Below, piece by piece: positions 1 through 6,074 of a stretch of DNA of 6,218 nt. The position numbers and the translations under genes are program-made. The stretch spans positions 1 to 6,218 of the forward strand of contig JAKCEC010000083.1 of NCBI GenBank assembly GCA_021841725.1, given 5' to 3'. The stretch's first letter is position 1. Each line of letters opens with the position of its first letter. Source of the stretch: Actinomycetes bacterium (GTDB lineage Bacteria; Actinomycetota; Acidimicrobiia; Acidimicrobiales; RAAP-2). Under the pieces are notes generated by a model. It worked only from the letters and a program-made list of their open reading frames with translations, was not told the origin of the DNA and searched no databases.

Positions 1-283
1 CGACGCCATCGCGGACTGGCCGCTCTTGAACGCGCTGGTCAACACGGCCTCGGGCGCGTCGTGGGTCTCGATCCACCACGGCGGTGGGGTCGGCATCGGG
101 CGCTCCATCCACGCGGGACAGGTCTGCGTGGCCGACGGGACGGCCCTGGCGCGCGAGAAGCTCGAGCGCGTCCTCACCAACGACCCCGGCATGGGGGTGA
201 TCCGCCACGTCGACGCGGGCTACGAGATCGCCGAGGAGACGGCGGCGGCTCGCGGCGTGCGCATTCCCATGCGCGAGGGGTGA
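1..283 (+). CDS. hutU: Urocanate hydratase (urocanase), C-terminal part, 5' end outside window
   Basis: Urocanase adds water to urocanate to give 4-imidazolone-5-propionate, the second step of histidine breakdown, using tightly bound NAD+ as an electrophile in the cytoplasm. About 93 C-terminal residues are visible, with the first whole codon at position 2 and TGA at 281-283. Recognisable family blocks are [19 protein letters not shown], then HHGGGVGIG, and near the end [20 protein letters not shown]; all are strongly conserved in urocanases of roughly 550 residues. The protein ends at the usual place, a short distance after the DAGYE block, so the 3' end looks intact. The stop codon overlaps the hutI start by one base (TGATG), which indicates cotranscription and translational coupling. 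The catalytic N-terminal and central parts lie upstream of the window. Identification is secure; whether the missing part is intact cannot be seen. Confidence 0.96.
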   Translation, partial: DAIADWPLLNALVNTASGASWVSIHHGGGVGIGRSIHAGQVCVADGTALAREKLERVLTNDPGMGVIRHVDAGYEIAEETAAARGVRIPMREG

Positions 284-1443
284 TGGGGAGTCGACTCCTC
301 ACCAACATCGGCGAACTGCTCACCAACGACCCCGACGTCGGCGACGGTTCCCCGGTGGGTCGCGTGCGCGACGCGGCGCTCGTGGTGGACGACGGTCGCG
401 TCGCCTGGGTGGGGCCGGCGGCGCGCGCCCCCGACGCCGACGAACGCCACGACGCGCAGGGCGCCGCGGTGGTGCCGGGGTTCGTCGACTCCCACACGCA
501 TCTCATCTTCGCGGGTGAGCGCAGCGATGAGTTCGAGGCGCGCATGGCGGGCGAACGATACGACGGTGGCGGCATCGCGCGGACCGTGGCCGCCACGCGC
601 GCGGCCAGCGACGAGCACTTGCGCGCGCAGAGTCGTCGTCGATGGGCGCAGCTGCGAGCGGGGGGCGTCACCACCGTGGAGGTGAAGTCGGGTTACGCCC
701 TCGACGTCGCGGGGGAGGCGCGGCTGGTGGCGCTGGCCCACGAGCTCACCGAGGAGGTGACCTTCCTCGGCGCGCACGTCGTGCCCGCCGAATTCGCCTC
801 CGACCGCGAGGCCTACGTGTCCCTGGTGGCCGGGGAGATGATGGAGCGGTGCGCGGGCGCCAAGTGGACCGACGTGTTCTGCGATCGGGGGGCCTTCAGC
901 GTGGAGGAGGCGCGAGAGGTCTTGCGCGCGGGTCGTGCGCGCGGTCACGCGCTGCGCCTGCACGCCAATCAGATCGCCGACATCGGGGCCGTGGACCTCG
1001 CGCTCGAGATGGAGTGCGCCAGCGTGGACCACTGCACCCACCTGAGCGACCGCGACGTCGAACGCCTGGGCGACTCCTCGACGGTGGTGACGCTGTTGCC
1101 GGGCGCCGAGTTCTCGACGCGCGCCCCCTACCCGTCGGCGCGCCGACTCCTCGAGGCGGGGGTCACCCTCGCGCTGGCCACCGACTGCAATCCGGGGACC
1201 TCCTACGTCACGTCGATGTCCTTCGTGGTCGCCCTCGCGGTCCGCGAAATGGGGATGAGCGTCGACGAGGCGCTGTGGTCGGCGACGCGCGGGGGCGCGC
1301 GGGCCCTGCGACGCGACGACGTGGGCCACCTGGGGGTGGGCGCGCGCGCCGACCTGGTCGTGCTCGACGCGCCGCGCGCGGCCCACCTGGCCTACCGTCC
1401 CGGATCGTCGCTGGTGCGCGAGGTGTGGTGCGCCGACGAGTGA
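283..1443 (+). CDS. hutI: Imidazolonepropionase
   Basis: Hydrolyses 4-imidazolone-5-propionate to N-formimino-L-glutamate, the third step of histidine degradation. It is a cytoplasmic metal-dependent enzyme of the amidohydrolase superfamily. The 386 residues are slightly short of the roughly 400-420 usual for the family but appear complete. Visible in order: a small N-terminal beta part (about 1-65); PGFVDSHTHLIFAG with metal ligands H71 and H73; KSGYAL (135-140); FLGAH (161-165); LHANQ (226-230) with metal ligand H227; SVDH with probable catalytic H250; ATDCNPGT with metal ligand D301; and the C-terminal GVGARADLVVLD block. Ligand roles are inferred from characterised HutI enzymes. The ATG at 283 is chosen because it overlaps the hutU stop and gives a normal N-terminus; the GAGGGG at 275-280 is only two bases away, so translational coupling probably matters. 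No hutG- or hutF-like gene follows, so the next pathway step must be encoded elsewhere. Confidence 0.96.
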   Translation: MGSRLLTNIGELLTNDPDVGDGSPVGRVRDAALVVDDGRVAWVGPAARAPDADERHDAQGAAVVPGFVDSHTHLIFAGERSDEFEARMAGERYDGGGIARTVAATRAASDEHLRAQSRRRWAQLRAGGVTTVEVKSGYALDVAGEARLVALAHELTEEVTFLGAHVVPAEFASDREAYVSLVAGEMMERCAGAKWTDVFCDRGAFSVEEAREVLRAGRARGHALRLHANQIADIGAVDLALEMECASVDHCTHLSDRDVERLGDSSTVVTLLPGAEFSTRAPYPSARRLLEAGVTLALATDCNPGTSYVTSMSFVVALAVREMGMSVDEALWSATRGGARALRRDDVGHLGVGARADLVVLDAPRAAHLAYRPGSSLVREVWCADE

Positions 1444-1461
1444 GGTGACGGCGCGGGCCAA

Positions 1462-1467
1462 TATGTT
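1462..1467 (+). promoter_or_regulatory. Putative -10 element (TATGTT) for a leaderless ATPase transcript
   Basis: In the 30-base gap between hutI and the ATPase gene, TATGTT fits the actinobacterial TANNNT -10 pattern. It ends exactly six bases before the ATG at 1474, so transcription would begin at or next to the start codon, the usual geometry of leaderless actinobacterial mRNAs. The gap is locally AT-rich in a very GC-rich setting. A -35 is poor: GTGAGG at 1440-1445 with a 16-base spacer shares only the central TGA with TTGACA. The only Shine-Dalgarno-like bases, GGAG at 1468-1471, are too close to the ATG to work well. This is inferred from pattern and spacing alone. Confidence 0.5.
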
Positions 1468-1473
1468 GGAGTG

Positions 1474-2898
1474 ATGAGCACGCCCCCCGTTCCCGCCCAC
1501 CTGCCCACCACCCTCGCGGGACTGCGCGCCGCGGGGTTCACGCACCGCAGCGTCCGCGAGGAGATCCGGGCCAACCTCGAGGAGCGACTGCGCACGGGTC
1601 AGTCGCTGTCGTCGACGGTGCTGGGCTACGAGGACACGGTGCTGCCCCAACTCGAGACGGCGCTGTTGGCCGGCCACGACATCATCCTGCTCGGCGAGCG
1701 AGGTCAGGCCAAGACCCGCATGATCCGGTCCCTCGTGGACCTGCTCGACGAGTGGCTGCCCATCGTCGAGGGTTCGCCGGTGCGCGACGACCCCTTCGCC
1801 CCCCTCTCGGTCTACGCGCGCGAGGTGGTCGCCGAGCGGGGCGAGGAGACGCCCATCACCTGGGTGCACCGCACGCAGCGTTTCGCGGAGAAGTTGGCGT
1901 CGCCCGACACCTCGATGGCCGACCTGATCGGCGAGGTCGACCCCATCAAGGTGGCGGGTGGGCTGTTCCTCGACGATCCGCGGGCCCTGTCCTTCGGGCT
2001 GGTACCCAAGTCGAACCGCGGGATCTTCGCCATCAACGAACTGCCCGACCTGTCCGAGCGCATCCAGGTCGGCCTCCTCAACGTGCTCGAGGAGCGCGAC
2101 GTGCAGATCCGCGGTCACCTGGTACGCTTAGAACTAGACCTCCTGGTGGTCGCCACCGCGAACCCCGAGGACTACACCAACCGCGGTCGCCTCATCACGC
2201 CCCTCAAGGACCGCTTCGGCTCCCAGATCCGTACGCACTACCCCTACGAGATCTCGACCGAGATCGCCATCGTGCACGGCGAGGCCCGCCTCCCGAGCGC
2301 GGATCGGCCCATCGTGGTCCCCTGGTTCATCGACGACATCGTGACCCGCGTCAGTCACGTGGCGCGCGCCAGTCACGTCATCTCGCAGCGCTCGGGCGTG
2401 TCGGTACGTCTGTCGATCGCCAACTACGAGACGGTGGTGGCGAGCGCCCTGCGGCGGTCCCTGCGCACCGGCGACGCGGCGGTGGTGCCGCGCGTGAGCG
2501 ACCTGGCCGCGATGGTGCCGTCCACGCAGGGCAAGATCGAGTTCGACACGATGGACGACGAGGACGCCGATCAGGTCATCGCCGCGCTGATATCGCTGGC
2601 GGTGCGCCAGTGCTTCATGGAGCACGTCGTGCTCGAGGAGGCGGGGGCCATCGTCGACGCCTTCGCCTCGGAGGCCGTCGTGCACACCGGTGACGACTTG
2701 GCGGATCAGGCGTACCTCGACGTGCTCGCCGCGATGCCGGCACTCGACGCCGCGGCGCGCCGGGTGGCGGGCGCCGAGGCGGGCGACGGCGCCGTGGCCT
2801 CGGCGGCGGAATTCGTCCTGGAGGGACTGCACCTCACCAAGCGCCTGGCCAAGGACGCCTCGGGCGCGCGCGCCCTCTACCGGTCGAGGAACCGTTAG
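1474..2898 (+). CDS. AAA+ ATPase of the Mg-chelatase ChlI/MoxR type, partner of the VWA protein
   Basis: A 474-residue cytoplasmic ATPase likely to use ATP to remodel a target together with the downstream VWA protein. Visible in order: an N-terminal helical part (1-60); Walker A GERGQAKT (74-81); a ChlI-like insertion with EGSPVRDDPF (99-108) and LIGEVDPIK (151-159); a Walker B-position block IFAINEL (184-190) with Asn188 where Asp is usual, followed by Glu189; PDLSERIQVGLLNVLEERD (191-209); sensor 1 ATAN (N230); PLKDRFGSQIR with the likely arginine finger R247; SVRLS with possible sensor 2 R312; then a helical C-terminal extension (about 360-474). I recall the INELPDL block as usual for this subfamily. 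The ATG at 1474 is preferred over GTG at 1471 because of its spacing from the -10 element. Length and neighbour match what I recall of mycobacterial Rv0958, annotated as a possible magnesium chelatase. No chlorophyll or cobalamin gene lies nearby, so true chelatase activity is doubtful. One TTA leucine codon (L219, 2128-2130) is unusual for this base composition. Confidence 0.9.
   Translation: MSTPPVPAHLPTTLAGLRAAGFTHRSVREEIRANLEERLRTGQSLSSTVLGYEDTVLPQLETALLAGHDIILLGERGQAKTRMIRSLVDLLDEWLPIVEGSPVRDDPFAPLSVYAREVVAERGEETPITWVHRTQRFAEKLASPDTSMADLIGEVDPIKVAGGLFLDDPRALSFGLVPKSNRGIFAINELPDLSERIQVGLLNVLEERDVQIRGHLVRLELDLLVVATANPEDYTNRGRLITPLKDRFGSQIRTHYPYEISTEIAIVHGEARLPSADRPIVVPWFIDDIVTRVSHVARASHVISQRSGVSVRLSIANYETVVASALRRSLRTGDAAVVPRVSDLAAMVPSTQGKIEFDTMDDEDADQVIAALISLAVRQCFMEHVVLEEAGAIVDAFASEAVVHTGDDLADQAYLDVLAAMPALDAAARRVAGAEAGDGAVASAAEFVLEGLHLTKRLAKDASGARALYRSRNR
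2886..2891 (+). promoter_or_regulatory. Ribosome binding site for the VWA gene
   Basis: GAGGAA lies inside the last codons of the ATPase gene, with its AGGA core (2887-2890) seven bases before the GTG at 2898. This spacing supports the GTG start that overlaps the ATPase stop codon (TAGTG). Confidence 0.65.
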
Positions 2899-4889
2899 TG
2901 GCCGTGCGCTACGGCTTTCGACGTTTTCGCGACGAGGACGACGACGACGTCGACGTCGAGGAGTTCCTGCGGTTGCTGGCGGACGACGTGATGGAGAACG
3001 GCGACCTCGAGGCCGCCATGGATCGACTGCTGCAGGAGGGGTTCACCACGCCCGAGGGCGAGCGCGTCGAGGGGCTCCACGAATTGCTCGAACGTGCGCG
3101 TCAACGGCGTCGCGAACTCGAACGTCGCGCCGACCCCGACGGGGCGTTGCGGCGCTACCGGGAGCGACTCGACGAGATCGAGTCCGTCGAGGCGTCGAGC
3201 GGCGAGGAATTGCTGGCCGAGGCGCGCGACTCACGCGACGAGCGCCGTATCGAGGTCACCCGTGACCTCGTGGACCAGCGCGCCCTCGAGCGCGAGTTAA
3301 TGGGCGACCAACTGGGCGAACGCCTGCGCGCGTTCGCGCAGTACGACTTCATCTCGTCGCCGGCGCGCGAGGACTTCGAGCGCCTGGTGGCCGAGCTGAA
3401 CAGCGACCTGCTCGCGACGTACTTCGAGCAGAGCAAGGAGATGTTCGCGAACCCCGACCCCGCCGAACTCGAGCGGATGCGCGCCATGATGGACGCGCTC
3501 TCGACCATGATCGAGCAGGACCGCCGCGGCCAGGCGCTCGACCCGTCGTTCGAGGACTTCATGGAGAAGTTCGGCGACTACTTCCCGGGCGCGCAGGACC
3601 TGGCCGACGTGGTGCGCATGATGGCCGAGCGCGCCGCCGCCGCCGAGGCGATGTTCAACTCGCTCTCGGGCGAACAGCAGGCGCAACTGCGCGACCTCTT
3701 CGCGCAGATGATGCAGAACATGGAACTCGACTTCGCCCTGAGTCGATTGATCTCCAACCTGCGTCAGGCGACACCCGACCTCGACTGGCAACGCGCGCAT
3801 CGCATGCGGGGCTCGCAGGGGGGGTCCTTCTCCGACGCGACGGGCGTCGCTCAACAACTCGGCCAACTCCAGGGGCTGGAGGATTTCCTCGGGCGCGCGC
3901 GCGCCGCATCGGGTCTGCCCGAAGTCGACGTCGAGGCGGTGCGCCGACACCTCGGCGACGACGCCGCGCGTCACGTCACGCGGCTCCAGCGCGCCCTGCG
4001 CGCCCTGAAGGACCGGGGTTTTATCGGCCGTGACGAGGGCCGCCTCGTACTGACCGCCCGGGGCGTGCGCCAGATCGGCCAGCAGGCCCTCAAGGACCTC
4101 TTCGGTCAATTGCGCAATTCGCCCACCCTGGGGGGCCATCGAGTGGCCACGGTGGCGCGCGGCGGCGACCGCGAGGAGACCGCCCGGGCGTGGGAGCCGG
4201 GCGAGCCCTTCTCGCTGCACCTGCACCAGACCCTGCGCAACGCGCTCTACCGCAGCGGTCCCGGGACGCCGGTGCGTCTGCACCCCGACGACTTCGCGGT
4301 GGAGGAGTACGAGGCGGCGCGTCGCAGTGCGACCGTCTTCGCCATCGACCTGTCGCTGTCGATGGCCATGCGCGCCAACCTGGTGCCGGCCAAGAAGATG
4401 GTGCTCGCCCTCACGCAGCTGATCCGATCGAAGTACCCGCGCGACTTCGTCGCCGTGGTCGGTTTCGGCGAGACCGCCCAGGAGTTGCGCATCGAGGACA
4501 TTCCGTCCCTGACGATCGACTACAACTACGGCACGAACCTGCAGCACGCCCTGGCCCTCAGCCGTCACCTGATGCGTCACGAGCGCGGCGAGCGCCAGGT
4601 GGTGGTGGTCACCGACGGTGAGCCGACGGCGCACCTGGGCGACGACGGGGTGCCGTTCTTCGCGTGGCCCCCGGTGGCCGAGACCCTGCAGCGCACGATG
4701 GCCGAGGTGTTGCGCTGCACCCGCGCGGGCATCGTCATCAACACGTTCGCCCTGGACATCGAGCGCAGTCAGTTCCCGTTCGTGGAACAGATCTCTCGGG
4801 TGAACGGGGGTCGCACCTTCTACACGTCCGTGGACGAGTTGGGGGTGTACGTGCTCGACGACTTCGTGCGCTCGCGCCGCGCGGGGTAG
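2898..4889 (+). CDS. VWA-domain protein, partner of the ChlI/MoxR-like ATPase
   Basis: A 663-residue protein with no signal peptide or membrane segment, so probably cytoplasmic. It opens with a very acidic stretch (residues 12-22), followed by a long, charged, mostly helical region (about 25-275) likely to form coiled coils or a helical bundle. Residues about 360-405 look like a winged helix (LRALKDRGFIGRDEGRLVLT, then ARGVRQIGQ). The C-terminal VWA domain (about 477-660) has a complete metal-ion-dependent adhesion site: DLSLS (D484, S486, S488), T546 in YGT, and D573 in VVTDGEP. In ChlD and other AAA+-associated VWA proteins this domain binds a divalent metal and recruits the partner or substrate. 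The gene starts at GTG 2898, overlapping the ATPase stop by one base and preceded by a good ribosome binding site, so the two are translationally coupled. Size and order match what I recall of Rv0959 beside Rv0958 in Mycobacterium tuberculosis. The substrate is unknown. One TTA leucine codon occurs at 3297-3299. Confidence 0.9.
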   Translation: MAVRYGFRRFRDEDDDDVDVEEFLRLLADDVMENGDLEAAMDRLLQEGFTTPEGERVEGLHELLERARQRRRELERRADPDGALRRYRERLDEIESVEASSGEELLAEARDSRDERRIEVTRDLVDQRALERELMGDQLGERLRAFAQYDFISSPAREDFERLVAELNSDLLATYFEQSKEMFANPDPAELERMRAMMDALSTMIEQDRRGQALDPSFEDFMEKFGDYFPGAQDLADVVRMMAERAAAAEAMFNSLSGEQQAQLRDLFAQMMQNMELDFALSRLISNLRQATPDLDWQRAHRMRGSQGGSFSDATGVAQQLGQLQGLEDFLGRARAASGLPEVDVEAVRRHLGDDAARHVTRLQRALRALKDRGFIGRDEGRLVLTARGVRQIGQQALKDLFGQLRNSPTLGGHRVATVARGGDREETARAWEPGEPFSLHLHQTLRNALYRSGPGTPVRLHPDDFAVEEYEAARRSATVFAIDLSLSMAMRANLVPAKKMVLALTQLIRSKYPRDFVAVVGFGETAQELRIEDIPSLTIDYNYGTNLQHALALSRHLMRHERGERQVVVVTDGEPTAHLGDDGVPFFAWPPVAETLQRTMAEVLRCTRAGIVINTFALDIERSQFPFVEQISRVNGGRTFYTSVDELGVYVLDDFVRSRRAG

Positions 4890-4913
4890 CGCCGTCGAGC
4901 GAGAGGGGTGCTA
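4887..4913. terminator. Possible hairpin at the convergent gene junction
   Basis: TAGCGCC (4887-4893) can pair with GGTGCTA (4907-4913) in the + strand RNA: six Watson-Crick pairs and one G-U, with a 13-base loop. The outer pairs are formed by the stop codon of the VWA gene and the complement of the stop codon of the - strand gene. In the opposite transcript the G-U becomes an A-C mismatch, so the stem is weaker there. There is no U-tract. A longer-range stem, CGCGCGG (4878-4884) with CCGCGCG (4925-4931), could enclose it. It may act as a weak bidirectional terminator, but such stems are easy to find by chance in GC-rich DNA. Confidence 0.3.
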
Positions 4914-5948
4914 GGGCGTCGTCACCGCGCGTTCTACGAGGTCGCGGAGGTCCGCGAGGTAGCGCGCGAGGTCGTCGGGTCGGTCCTCGCGCTCTCCGCT
5001 GAAGTCGGGCAGTGCACCGAGGACGACGAGTCGCGGACCCTGGGCGAAGGCGGCCTGTTCCTCGATGGCGTCGGCGGCGTCGGCGAGCTCGGCGGCGAGC
5101 TCGTTCGCCTCGAAGCGCACGTCGTCGTAGTCCTCGCTGTCCACCTCGGCCACGGTGACGCTGACGTCGGTCCCGCCCTCGAGGGAGTCCGCGAAGAAAC
5201 TGAAGCAGCCGAGCGAGTCGACGTAGGAGCCCGAGGTGACGAGGTCGAAGTTGGTCGCGACGAGTTGGTCCTGGCGGATGGGCGAGCACCGCACCCGGGC
5301 GGTGGCGTCGAGCGCGTCGGCCGCGTCGACGGCGAGTTGGGCCAGGTTCGTGCGCGGCGCGTAGGGCACCTGGTACTGACCGAGCGTCACGGGCACGGCG
5401 GTGATGCCGCCCCAGTTGCGGCCCGTCTGATCGCGCACCACGGTGGACTCGACGAGGCCCGGTCCGTAGGTGGTCTCCACGCTCACCACGTGACACGCGG
5501 ACAGGTCCGCGACGCGCGCCAGGGCGTCGAAGGCCACGGCGCCGCGTCGCGCGCCCGCGTCGTTGGCCCCCCGCACGAAACGCTCGCGCAGGTCGCCCGG
5601 GTCGAAGCCGAGCTCGCGCGCGACCACGAGCGTGGCCTTGAACCACGACTCCCAGGGTACGTCCTCCTCGCGCGTCACGAGCGCGTACGCGTCCAAGGCG
5701 TCGTTGATGGCGCGCGCGTCGTGCGCGACGTAGGCCGTGCGCAGACGACGTCGCGCGAAGACCAGCAGCGTATCCGTGTCCTCCTCGCGCCACGCCGAGC
5801 GGACGTCGTCGCGATGGCCCTCGAGCGAGTCGAAGAGGGAGCGCACGATGTTCGAGAGTGCGTGGTCCCCGGGGTGCGCGCGGAATCGCACGAGGTCGTC
5901 GTCGGAGCTCTCGTAGGACAGTCCGGCGAGGGGTGAGAGTGGGCTCAT
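4911..5948 (-). CDS. Protein of unknown function, divergent from the whiB-like gene
   Basis: I do not recognise this 345-residue protein. It has no signal peptide, membrane segment, nucleotide-binding motif or obvious metal site; its three cysteines (152, 221, 248) are scattered. It is acidic and rich in Ala, Asp and Leu. Residues about 15-140 look mainly helical (for example WFKATLVVARELGFDPGDL at 102-120). Residues about 140-270 look like alternating strands and loops, including SVETTYGPGLVEST and GRNWGGITAVPVTLGQYQVP. An Ala/Asp/Glu-rich helix follows (about 277-300), then a short strand RLVVLGALPD and a final helix. The ATG at 5948 is chosen because a -10-like TACTGT lies just upstream; an in-frame GTG at 6047 would add 33 residues running through the shared intergenic region. 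The opposite strand is also open here, but this strand gives the more protein-like composition. It is convergent with the VWA gene and divergent from the whiB-like gene. Confidence 0.75.
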   Translation of the reverse strand: MSPLSPLAGLSYESSDDDLVRFRAHPGDHALSNIVRSLFDSLEGHRDDVRSAWREEDTDTLLVFARRRLRTAYVAHDARAINDALDAYALVTREEDVPWESWFKATLVVARELGFDPGDLRERFVRGANDAGARRGAVAFDALARVADLSACHVVSVETTYGPGLVESTVVRDQTGRNWGGITAVPVTLGQYQVPYAPRTNLAQLAVDAADALDATARVRCSPIRQDQLVATNFDLVTSGSYVDSLGCFSFFADSLEGGTDVSVTVAEVDSEDYDDVRFEANELAAELADAADAIEEQAAFAQGPRLVVLGALPDFSGEREDRPDDLARYLADLRDLVERAVTTP

Positions 5949-5956
5949 AGACCACC

Positions 5957-5962
5957 ACAGTA
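5957..5962 (-). promoter_or_regulatory. Putative -10 element (TACTGT) for the unknown - strand gene
   Basis: Read on the - strand, TACTGT fits TANNNT and lies eight bases before the ATG at 5948. Transcription would start within a couple of bases of the start codon, giving a leaderless or nearly leaderless message. No TTGACA-like -35 is visible at 16-18 bases. The GGTGGT between the element and the ATG is a weak alternative ribosome binding site. Support is pattern and spacing only. Confidence 0.4.
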
Positions 5963-5991
5963 GGGGCCCGATCGACCCGTGCGGGAGGGGC

Positions 5992-6006
5992 GTCGACAGC
6001 GTCGAC
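5992..6006. repeat. Dyad GTCGAC-AGC-GTCGAC in the divergent intergenic region
   Basis: Two GTCGAC hexamers separated by three bases form a perfect 6-3-6 dyad, and each half is itself a palindrome. It lies 30 bases upstream of the - strand -10 element and about 100 bases before the whiB-like ATG. That placement would suit an operator acting on both genes. GTCGAC is common in GC-rich genomes, so chance is a real alternative. Confidence 0.35.
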
Positions 6007-6021
6007 CGGGGCGAATTCGAT

Positions 6022-6064
6022 TTGCATTTACGGGGGAATTCCGCCACAATGACACTGTTGTAAT
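6022..6064 (+). promoter_or_regulatory. Candidate promoter region of the whiB-like gene
   Basis: This is the most AT-rich part of the window, and three readings are possible. TTGCAT (6022-6027) and CACAAT (6045-6050) are 17 bases apart but match the housekeeping consensus only in part. TGTAAT (6059-6064) is a better -10 without a matching -35. GGGAAT (6034-6039) followed after 17 bases by GTT (6057-6059) resembles ECF-sigma promoters of the SigR/SigH kind. The sequence does not decide between them; each leaves an untranslated leader upstream of the ribosome binding site. Confidence 0.4.
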
Positions 6065-6074
6065 TACACCGGTG
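6053..6074. repeat. 22-bp imperfect palindrome upstream of the whiB-like gene, possible operator
   Basis: The sequence CACTGTTGTAATTACACCGG followed by TG is symmetric at nine of eleven base pairs, with a perfect ten-base core TGTAATTACA (6059-6068) and CAC/GTG outer arms. It overlaps one candidate -10 (TGTAAT) and lies 30 bases before the whiB-like ATG, where a bound repressor would block transcription. A second palindrome, CACCGGTG (6067-6074), is nested in its right half. The regulator is unknown. Confidence 0.45.

Noticed and set aside
220..2118. Very long open frame on the - strand across hutI and the first part of the ATPase gene
   Set aside because: It runs antisense to two genes with clear protein families, and its predicted product is rich in Arg, His, Val and Gly with no domain. 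Long antisense frames are expected in very GC-rich DNA.
2120..2140. Low-GC patch with TTA and CTA codons in the ATPase as an internal promoter
   Set aside because: No spaced -35 is visible and no start codon with a ribosome binding site follows; the residues encoded fit the family. It is kept only as a codon-use observation.
2931..2963. GAC/GTC/GAG-rich trinucleotide run near the start of the VWA gene as a possible functional repeat
   Set aside because: It is explained by the acidic stretch at residues 12-22 and codon preference.
1474..4889. True magnesium or cobalt chelatase (ChlI/ChlD or CobS/CobT) function for the ATPase/VWA pair
   Set aside because: The domain types match, but no large chelatase subunit or tetrapyrrole gene is present in the window, and the ATPase departs from ChlI in its Walker B. 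The resemblance supports only a shared mechanism.
4908..5936. Open frame on the + strand opposite the unknown - strand gene
   Set aside because: Its codons are the exact complements of the - strand codons, and its composition (Glu, Val, Gly, Arg and His heavy, almost no Phe, Lys or Ile) is that of a shadow. The - strand reading has a normal residue mix and a promoter-like element before its ATG.
4738..6027. Second long - strand frame overlapping the unknown gene
   Set aside because: Arg- and Pro-rich nonsense composition that also runs into the VWA coding region; a frame shadow.
5949..6047. N-terminal extension of the unknown - strand protein from the GTG at 6047
   Set aside because: It would place coding sequence through the shared promoter region and its palindromes. 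The added residues look like translated intergenic DNA, and the ATG at 5948 has a promoter-like element at the right distance.
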